Positions 19,001-24,474 of a stretch of 24,474 nucleotides of DNA are shown one piece after another. The stretch comes from a virus. Position 1 is the first letter of the stretch; each line of letters opens with the position of its first letter. Both the position numbers and the translations under genes were made by a program. The notes below the pieces were generated by a model, which ran no database searches, had not been told where the DNA came from, and was given only the letters and a program-made list of their open reading frames with translations. The stretch spans positions 1 to 24,474 of the IMG/VR virus record IMGVR_UViG_3300030101_001390; one strand, written 5' to 3'.

Positions 19001-20604
19001 AAAATGGAAGGTACGCCATACTTTAATGCACCTCCACTGGCGGATAGGATTCTTCTTCCTAGTTTCTTTCCACCATAACCAATTCTGTACCCTCCAAAAC
19101 TCATAAGCATATTTGATATGGCGGCACTAGCTTCAGGGTCGTCACTAAAAAGATTTAGTTCGCGTCCTAATGCTGTTCCCGAACCTATGATTAAAGCTGA
19201 TTCACCCACATCCTTTACATATGGTAATGTTTTAAAGGTCAACCTAGCATTTCTTGCAGTGTTCACTAACTGTGTTTTTTCTGCAATTAATTCGTTTCTT
19301 GTTTTTTCAGTGATGTCTTTCGAAGTTTTCAACTCATCGTCTATGGCTTTGATTCGGTCTCTCGAATATTTAAGTTCGTTGTCTACTCGCCTTTGAACAA
19401 CTCCAATTTCAAAGAACGAATCTGCTTTTTCTTTTGCACCGTTTTTATTAACTATTGCAAGTATCTCTTCAGGGTCGTCCGTGTTCTCTAACAACTTTGC
19501 GTATTTAGGAGAGTTCTTGTAGGACATAATTTTATCAACTTTAGATACTCCTCTAGCCATGCCTATTGGACCCGTGGTAGCCGCCCAGAGGCCCTCTTCT
19601 GTTACATCAACGCCAAACTTTTGCCACTTGCTCAAAGTGTTGTAGGTAGCGTCAAGCATATCTTGTATATCGCTAGGTTTTACAAACACCTTTTTAATTT
19701 TTTCACCTTCTTCATTTAACGCAAATTCACCATCAGATTTTCGTTCGAAGGCAAGGCTTTCGTATTTTTCTCCTTCATATTTTTCTTTTAATGCGCTGTG
19801 TATGCTTGCATTGAAACTGTCAGCAATATCTAAAGCAGGAACGTTTTCAGTTAGAAAGTTTTTCCAAGTGGAGTACGTATTCTCAAAATCTTCTTTTATT
19901 ATATCATACTCTGACATAAACTCTGCGCCACCCGGAAGGTCACCTGTCCTATACGTAGACATTACTGCAGATGGTAAAGTTGAAAAAACAAAATCAGGAA
20001 CAGCCATACCTATAAAACGACCTGCCTGTTTAAATCTAGTCAGAGTTTCCTTGACAACACCCTTGTACTCTAAAATGTCATTGGTGAGCAACTCAGCAAC
20101 TTCTTGCTCCATCCCCATATTTTCAAACCTTGACAACAGGGATTGTTGAGCCTGCTGAATCCTAACTGCTCTAGGCTTTAAGTCATTATATCTTTCCTCA
20201 CCAACTGCCTTCTCAAAAGCAGGAGCATCAAACTCGCCTGAAGCCGTGGTAAAAGCTGTAATAGCCCCCGAACCTTCGGGTGCGGGTCTACTAGCCTCGT
20301 ATTTACCAATTAAGTCAGCCTTCAAGTTTATATCATCTTTAGCCTGTTCTAAAAGAGCGGCATCGACAGGCGTGTCTCCAAGATACTCTACCCCATCCTT
20401 CTGGATTATACCTTCAGCCCACGTATCGTACTCCACAGGTTCGTTAGTCTGATACTGTTTACGCGACTCTACATCTTCTGTTCGCAGCCTCTGTTCTTTT
20501 TCAAACGGACTTTCGATGGCTCGTTCAAGTCGTGTTTTTTCATCCAATACAACAGGGTCTGCTGTGTTGTCCTGTTCTTGTTGAGTGTTTTCCGCTAAAT
20601 CCAT
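16006..20604 (-). CDS. very large internal virion protein (1532 aa), T7 gp16 position
   Basis: This is the largest gene of the window. The protein is mostly helical and highly charged, with long coiled-coil-like stretches, for example around residues 400-450 and 640-800. A few moderately hydrophobic segments occur (FIGMAVPDFVFSTLPSAVM near residue 200, then ESALIIGSGTALG and SNIPVAGPILVDG near 470-560). It ends in an acidic tail (SEDEEQEDEQEN). By size, order and position it corresponds to the large ejected core protein of T7-like podoviruses, which helps DNA cross the cell envelope. I do not see the lytic transglycosylase motif that T7 gp16 carries at its N-terminus. AAGGA about ten bases before ATG 20604 is the ribosome-binding site. 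Confidence 0.65.
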   Translation of the reverse strand: MDLAENTQQEQDNTADPVVLDEKTRLERAIESPFEKEQRLRTEDVESRKQYQTNEPVEYDTWAEGIIQKDGVEYLGDTPVDAALLEQAKDDINLKADLIGKYEASRPAPEGSGAITAFTTASGEFDAPAFEKAVGEERYNDLKPRAVRIQQAQQSLLSRFENMGMEQEVAELLTNDILEYKGVVKETLTRFKQAGRFIGMAVPDFVFSTLPSAVMSTYRTGDLPGGAEFMSEYDIIKEDFENTYSTWKNFLTENVPALDIADSFNASIHSALKEKYEGEKYESLAFERKSDGEFALNEEGEKIKKVFVKPSDIQDMLDATYNTLSKWQKFGVDVTEEGLWAATTGPIGMARGVSKVDKIMSYKNSPKYAKLLENTDDPEEILAIVNKNGAKEKADSFFEIGVVQRRVDNELKYSRDRIKAIDDELKTSKDITEKTRNELIAEKTQLVNTARNARLTFKTLPYVKDVGESALIIGSGTALGRELNLFSDDPEASAAISNMLMSFGGYRIGYGGKKLGRRILSASGGALKYGVPSIFEMGRTIASNIPVAGPILVDGTMKNIEAALGTGVKLNEQQRENIRNLIKLHQKLEPNTRAQSLRHMDETAALHKKIVGMVPENQQARMNELMLQTYGNTFGIVTLAAAGELNRGKIDLETLSKFELQDMEADFADMEKNFLFATEALGAMKNIVMDIDDVPSQKIVKSFIAAREEGLSKLAEKIEKTNLERLKKLDNLENYVIKFGPRDELDEDMLLALEAHRRQITKLAKQVYNPTEFLQKTNTQLKELVDSSLERAKNLRDTEFYVEALNEATQALHLSKTNRLKMLGDEIYTTPRELAKKSGPISLRPFVDDVIAQEGVDGVKRFFNASSVLYTGSEGKKVKKALETMVEGAISKRNLKELHDKLIDAAETGAEKNKFREMGILDLAVAMMTAKDDAGNLLNPTFNPFMAADPYDLELVRRAFKRAGSTAHSSGDLEKHAAYGRYVDKLDEVVQGQATEEYFTAIGDARKQYEMQVGLPQSPKLMLDKFEKIKVRRVNELGFGMKLKNVYSENPTAIFDDFSEAVISSLMPTKTAKMFGPSKNKLPLLVDNLTASYGQFSNKHGEFVFDLTTEKGKDDFRDLQNILQEVIYSETGARFLEKYKAIKDPQSVAGISGSLNPNLTNNAINTTDDLNASFILEEGGDIVQQPILDVVEAVSVRDDLVTSIKKSPIIKRAFDSLKVEFESFKKDNLDKIKLLDSKAKRGFEVTDRATRSMSSADFADNFIFGPEGGELGTLKKEVTSVLRASGMSPKDADDSFQTVAVYHTMVGLFERAGRGNVSGKVTTREAGEKVTEALFSPEVVLGELQKPAVRSNLEEILDPDHIDFIEGIMQHLNDSKTAVNVRGATGDYIGIGLAGKVSRVYNAVKGVVNPAYIASEYAITAAKAGQISMMKLALSDKAAAEVLHKFLKTPNLTGGNDMKKFDNILKNFFFTELAQEGQKIVLEGEGDLIPGLEGMAVGAGEIAVDAAEATVEATVDFFTTSEDEEQEDEQEN

Positions 20605-20620
20605 TTAGGTGTTGTCCTTG

Positions 20621-22633
20621 TTAAACAGCCATAGGAGAGGTGTTTGCTGTAGAGCTTGGTAATGAAGTCTTTTCCTTAAATAATTCATTTTTTTCATTTT
20701 CGTCTAATGGCACGATGGCATTATTTTCAGTGTCCTCTCTATACCATTGTCCATTATAATACTCTACTCTCTGCCCGTTCAGTGTTCGTTTAGGTGTTCC
20801 ATCTTGTCTATTTGTTCGAGGAAAATTTTCTGGTATGGCTGTTAGCCTGTCCCGTTCATTTCTATCACTGGCCTTATTCATACTTTCATTTAGGTAGGCT
20901 TCATCTAGGGATGTTTGAATTAAATAGTCGGCTCTTAACATCCTGATATTTCTTGGTTTAGCCAACTCCCCCGGTTTTGCGACGTCAACCATGACCTTAA
21001 CTCTGTCTAAGTCCCTTGCAAATTCTATGGATATGTCTCTCAATTTTTGCACGACCTGTGGCATGGTGCTTCCTATAATTCCTGCTGCACCTAACCTAGC
21101 TAACTGAACTTCAAAATCTTGGTTCGATAAACGACCAGCGGGGTCAGCAGCACGAGCCATGGCAATAGCTAAAGCCACTTGAGCAGCTTCAGCTTGAGCT
21201 ACAGCCTCGCCTCTTTCTTTACTAAAAAATCCTAGTTCTTTTGCTTTTTCTTCTAAACTTTTTAAAGTAGTGCCTTTTTTAAATTTAGACCCAAGTTCTG
21301 TTTGCATATCTTTACCGAACACTTGGTCTATTTGACCGCCTTGTCCAAACACACGTATACCTAAGTTTTGAATTTGTTTTGCAAATCCTGTCGTGCCGGA
21401 TTTAAATGTTCCTTCAGCAAAGTTTGCTAATTGTCCCTGTAGTTTTACACCAGCGTTTCTTTGTTCCCTGACTTCCTCTAATTTAAATCCTGTTAAGTCA
21501 GTAAACTCTTTTGCAATCATTGCTTCTGATTTTGACATTCTGGACTCAGTTGAATTTTCATCTGAATCTTTTGGTTTTAACATCAAAGAGACTGCTTGCG
21601 CCATACTATATCTATCATTTTTAAAATTTTCATTTAAGTACTGTCCAAACGCAATTCTATCCTGAAGGCTTCCCCCACCGTTAACAACTATATCATGCTT
21701 TGCGTCCATCATCTCTAAGGTTTTATACAAGACTTTGTTCAATCTGTATCCTGTGAGTGTGCCATCTCCATCCTGTGGAACAATGGTAGCAAGCTCATTT
21801 AACATTAACTTTACATCTCCGTTAAATCTAGGGGAAAAATTAGCAAGCTGTGGCAGATATTTATGCAATCTTTCAGGAAGTTCTGTTACTACAGCGTTCC
21901 CATCGTCTCCTGTCAGCTTGTAGGAAAACTGGACATTCTCTATTTCTCCATTCATTTTGGCATTATTTACAGCAGCATTTTGTTCACTTTCTGCGTTCAT
22001 ACCTTTTCTAAATTGGTTTATAATTCTAAAAACTCCCGGATATACTTCTGGTGCTTTAACATATTTTGTTATATCTCCAGTTTGTGGATTTTTAGATTTA
22101 AGTTCCTCTCCAACATTATAGGCATCTGTTGCTCTCATAGCTTCTCTTATAAATTTATCTCCAAGTGCGGGGTATTGTTGTAGGTGTCTTACGAAGTTAT
22201 CCTGCTTTTCATTTGTATCAAAATGCGTCGCCATGCTATTAAACCACGTTTGTCCCCTAACCGTTCCATCACTAGACAACAGATTTTTGTCAAATAACTT
22301 AGCCCCTCCAAATTTTGGAACCTTTATATCGCCGTAGTCCAAAGTAGAGTTTACATCTGCCATACTATTAGCAAGTCCTGTAATACTTTTCATAACTGTA
22401 TCTTTGTCTTGCCCTGATTTTTCAATCATGTTTAAAAAGTAAGGAGTATTAACTCGCCCACTTTTTATAAAATCTTCGTCATTAAGATGGGTAGCTACTA
22501 TTTTCATAGCCTCCATTTTTTCTTGAGCTTCTGCCTCTTTTTGTGCAGCTAGAGCAGCCCGATTTTCGTCCCCCATGCGTAACTTTTCTGAGGCAAATCC
22601 CTGAATCATGTTTGCAACAAATGAACCTACCAT
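20621..22633 (-). CDS. internal virion protein (670 aa), T7 gp15 position
   Basis: The 670-residue protein begins MVGSFVANMIQGFASEKLR and continues with a Ala/Glu/Lys-rich helix. Most of the rest is helical and soluble. The middle has GGGSLQDRIAFGQYLNENF and a Gln/Ala-rich helix near residues 480-500 (VAQAEAAQVALAIAMARAAD). The C-terminal 80 residues are polar and probably flexible. No enzymatic motif is visible. Placed between the 182-residue and 1532-residue genes it matches the middle internal core protein of T7-like phages in order and size. The start overlaps the upstream stop as TAATG. Confidence 0.6.
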   Translation of the reverse strand: MVGSFVANMIQGFASEKLRMGDENRAALAAQKEAEAQEKMEAMKIVATHLNDEDFIKSGRVNTPYFLNMIEKSGQDKDTVMKSITGLANSMADVNSTLDYGDIKVPKFGGAKLFDKNLLSSDGTVRGQTWFNSMATHFDTNEKQDNFVRHLQQYPALGDKFIREAMRATDAYNVGEELKSKNPQTGDITKYVKAPEVYPGVFRIINQFRKGMNAESEQNAAVNNAKMNGEIENVQFSYKLTGDDGNAVVTELPERLHKYLPQLANFSPRFNGDVKLMLNELATIVPQDGDGTLTGYRLNKVLYKTLEMMDAKHDIVVNGGGSLQDRIAFGQYLNENFKNDRYSMAQAVSLMLKPKDSDENSTESRMSKSEAMIAKEFTDLTGFKLEEVREQRNAGVKLQGQLANFAEGTFKSGTTGFAKQIQNLGIRVFGQGGQIDQVFGKDMQTELGSKFKKGTTLKSLEEKAKELGFFSKERGEAVAQAEAAQVALAIAMARAADPAGRLSNQDFEVQLARLGAAGIIGSTMPQVVQKLRDISIEFARDLDRVKVMVDVAKPGELAKPRNIRMLRADYLIQTSLDEAYLNESMNKASDRNERDRLTAIPENFPRTNRQDGTPKRTLNGQRVEYYNGQWYREDTENNAIVPLDENEKNELFKEKTSLPSSTANTSPMAV

Positions 22634-23181
22634 TATTTTTCTTCCTTCTTCGCTGCTAAAAATCCACGCTTCTCAGGCTCTTCAGGAGTAGAACCTGCTC
22701 GTATGGCAGCGTTCAAGTTTTCCTGTATGTAGGCGAACATTTGTGGATTATTCTCTTTCATCATACGAAGGAATGTTTCATCGTCCATCGTACCTTCGGA
22801 CTCTGGGTCATCCTTTTCGAACAGCCTATAAGGTATCTCTTCTTCTTCTGCCATGTCAGCAATAAGGATACCCAAGGCAGGCTTCAGGAGCAAGCCCGTG
22901 TCCAAACTAAACGAACCCTCTTGGAAGCCCTGTATAATCATGCCTTCAACAATGACCTCTACCGATATGCCAACCATGAGCAGCTTCAGGAGTTCCTGCT
23001 TGCTACGAGGATTGTTCAAATTATCAACGAGTTCGTCAAGAGCAACATCTGGGTCGGCATTCTTAGGAGCCTGTCCCCATGCCCATCGTGCGTTGTCATC
23101 CGTTAAAGAATGACCCGGTGGCGGTGCTGCGAACGGGTCTATATTATCTACAGTCCCTGCAAGGGGATTACGTTGTGCCAT
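22633..23181 (-). CDS. conserved marine-phage virion-associated protein (182 aa)
   Basis: The 182-residue protein begins MAQRNPLAGTVDNIDPF and contains PPPGHSLTDDNARWAWG, then DPDVALDEL. A hydrophobic helical segment follows (LKLLMVGISVEVIVEGMIIQ, about residues 65-84), and then IPYRLFEKDD and FLRMMKENNPQMFAYI. From memory, close relatives are very widespread in marine phages of different morphologies, usually beside structural genes and without a known role. It precedes the internal-protein genes, five bases after its upstream neighbour, with AAAGGTGG as ribosome-binding site. A chaperone-like or connector role is possible but unproven. Confidence 0.6.
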   Translation of the reverse strand: MAQRNPLAGTVDNIDPFAAPPPGHSLTDDNARWAWGQAPKNADPDVALDELVDNLNNPRSKQELLKLLMVGISVEVIVEGMIIQGFQEGSFSLDTGLLLKPALGILIADMAEEEEIPYRLFEKDDPESEGTMDDETFLRMMKENNPQMFAYIQENLNAAIRAGSTPEEPEKRGFLAAKKEEK

Positions 23182-23186
23182 ACTTT

Positions 23187-23663
23187 TTATACCACCTTTA
23201 TATCTTTTCGAACGCTAGCTGCAGCTACTTTTGTTGCGCCTTTAACTTGCGTGGTGCCTAGTCCTATATTTCTTGCTCCACCAACTCTTTTTGTTGCTCT
23301 AGGAAATATATTAGCATATTGAGGGTTGCGAGGAACCCCACTCACTCCCCTTCGTATTGCATTTAGGAGTTGTTGTTGATTCCTGTTCCCTTGCACGAAT
23401 GTTCGACCTTGCGGAGTCCCTGCGACTCTAGCTCTACCCCCCGGAATAGTTCCTGTTAAACTTGGAACTTTCATACGTGCGGCTTCTTCTTGTCGCCTTG
23501 CTGAAGCAGTGCCTTGAGTTGTCTGTGTTTCTGTGAACGTTCTGCCCAAAAACCCTAACATTCCTTCGTCTTTGCCTTCGCCGCCCAATGACCTGTCTTC
23601 ACCAAACAAAAACTCTGCAGCTATGCCTACATATTTTCCAATACTATTAAAAAAATCAAACAT
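23187..23663 (-). CDS. virion-operon protein (158 aa), function unknown
   Basis: The 158-residue protein starts with an amphipathic or membrane-touching segment (MFDFFNSIGKYVGIAAEFLF). It becomes Gly/Thr/Arg-rich (TIPGGRARVAGTPQGRTFVQ) and ends basic (KVAAASVRKDIKVV). It looks partly disordered apart from a helix near residues 95-105. I recognise no family. It is transcribed within the virion operon, directly after the hendecad-repeat protein with GGATAATATAGG before its ATG, and just before the 182-residue gene. A small internal or tail-associated protein is the natural guess. Confidence 0.55.
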   Translation of the reverse strand: MFDFFNSIGKYVGIAAEFLFGEDRSLGGEGKDEGMLGFLGRTFTETQTTQGTASARRQEEAARMKVPSLTGTIPGGRARVAGTPQGRTFVQGNRNQQQLLNAIRRGVSGVPRNPQYANIFPRATKRVGGARNIGLGTTQVKGATKVAAASVRKDIKVV

Positions 23664-23664
23664 C

Positions 23665-24474
23665 CTATATTATCCTTGCTAACCATGCTCCAAGAGACTT
23701 TGCCATAGCGTCTTTTTGTTGCTTGTTGTAAGCTGACTCTGCAGCGGCAATCTGCATGGCATTGGTGGCTGTTGTATGCTCCCTCTCCAAAGCGTTTTCA
23801 CTCTTTTGAAAATTCCAAGAGGCATTGTCACGATATTGTTGCCATAAACTGTTCAAGGCATTTTGACTTACGTTGTACAGGTTTTGTGTGTTGATGCGGT
23901 TTGTTTCGTTTTGAATGGCTGTGTCTGCAGTATTGACTTCCCGTCTCCAAACAGCGTTCGACTGATTGACTGCAAAACTCATGTTCGAATTGAATTTATC
24001 TCGTGAGTCTTTCATCTGCGCATCGAATTGTTCCATTGCGTTCTTTTCACTCGCATTGAACTGCTCCATAGCAGCCATACGATTAGAATTTGCAGTTTCG
24101 ACCTGCGAACCCAGTTCGGCAAAGAACTCATCAACCTGTAACTCATTCTTGGCGTTGAACTGGTTACGAGCGTTTTCTTCTGCCGCATCCTTGAACAAGC
24201 CTTGAACCAAACTGCTATAGGTTAGGGTATCACTCTTTTGCTTGTTATCGAGGTTCTTCAAGTCTACAGATAGTATCGACTGTGCCTCTGTAACAGCCCC
24301 CTGTAGCCGTGCGCTTAAATTCGCTTTATCCATTGCGGCAAAAGCTGCAGCGTTAGACAGGGCGGTTTGTTGTTGATTGTTCAGGTTTTGTAACTGTATT
24401 GCAGCGTACTTGTCTGCATCCCGTGCAGCTATCTGAACACCGGACTCCATCAAGGACTGTGTGATTGCAGCCGC
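23665..24474 (-). CDS. hendecad-repeat coiled-coil virion protein, 5' end beyond the window
   Basis: The frame is open to the right edge, so the visible 269 residues are the C-terminal part. TTG 24453 and ATG 24450 are internal candidates only. The protein is rich in Ala, Asn, Gln and Met without cysteine. Over 23677-24171 it can be read as fifteen successive 11-residue units, for example AMEQFNASEKN and AMEQFDAQMKD, with Asn or Asp recurring at the sixth position in ten of them. Such hendecads form long coiled coils. The location before the internal protein genes suggests a tail-tube, needle or ejected protein, similar in position to T7 gp14. Confidence 0.65.
   Translation of the reverse strand, partial: AAAITQSLMESGVQIAARDADKYAAIQLQNLNNQQQTALSNAAAFAAMDKANLSARLQGAVTEAQSILSVDLKNLDNKQKSDTLTYSSLVQGLFKDAAEENARNQFNAKNELQVDEFFAELGSQVETANSNRMAAMEQFNASEKNAMEQFDAQMKDSRDKFNSNMSFAVNQSNAVWRREVNTADTAIQNETNRINTQNLYNVSQNALNSLWQQYRDNASWNFQKSENALEREHTTATNAMQIAAAESAYNKQQKDAMAKSLGAWLARII

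Noticed and set aside
16570-20452. Several 60-115 codon rightward frames opposite the 1532-residue gene
   Set aside because: They are scattered antisense frames without ribosome-binding sites or recognisable content, covered by one long coding frame.

Overview
The window looks like part of a double-stranded DNA bacteriophage genome, most probably a marine podovirus of the HMO-2011 kind (the phage type described on a SAR116 alphaproteobacterium). The main reason is a family-A DNA polymerase (8237-9784) with a DnaJ-type CxxCxGxG zinc module between its N-terminal part and its palm, a separate proofreading exonuclease gene, a T7-type endonuclease I, a monomeric B12-dependent ribonucleotide reductase, and a block of large internal virion proteins. 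No RNA polymerase, integrase, lysis, terminase, portal or capsid gene is visible here. The assignment is inferred from gene content and remembered family features, not from a search.

There are four regions. (1) 1-591 has no convincing protein gene. It holds a promoter, a structured stretch and a terminator that together look like a small RNA gene (36-161), two copies of GGTTCGCAAAAT, and the terminator (535-565) of the leftward operon. (2) 592-5206 is a leftward block of small, tightly packed, often overlapping genes of early or host-takeover type: ribbon-helix-helix and winged-helix regulators, a DUF932 protein, a HhH/DNA-glycosylase-like protein, zinc-ribbon and membrane micro-proteins, and a 49-residue protein resembling the ribosome-rescue factor ArfA. 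(3) 5333-15703 is a rightward replication, recombination and nucleotide-metabolism operon: primase, helicase, HNH nuclease, 3'-5' exonuclease, polymerase, a putative ssDNA-binding-type protein with its own promoter, an iron-sulphur PD-(D/E)XK nuclease, endonuclease I, DUF3310, NrdJ and several small genes. (4) 24474-15705 is the end of a leftward virion-protein operon entering from the right edge: a hendecad-repeat protein (cut by the window), two smaller proteins, 670- and 1532-residue internal proteins and a Met/Lys/Gly-rich basic protein.

Blocks 2 and 3 diverge from a control region at about 5207-5332 with TTGACA boxes facing both ways. Blocks 3 and 4 converge with one base between stop codons at 15703/15705. 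The rightward genes form a replisome (primase, helicase, polymerase, separate exonuclease, likely SSB), nucleases that could degrade host DNA and resolve junctions, and a reductase that supplies dNTPs. Several genes were too short for an ordinary ORF scan and were read by hand: 1329-1409, 2575-2736, 4028-4195, 5057-5206 and 14931-15080.
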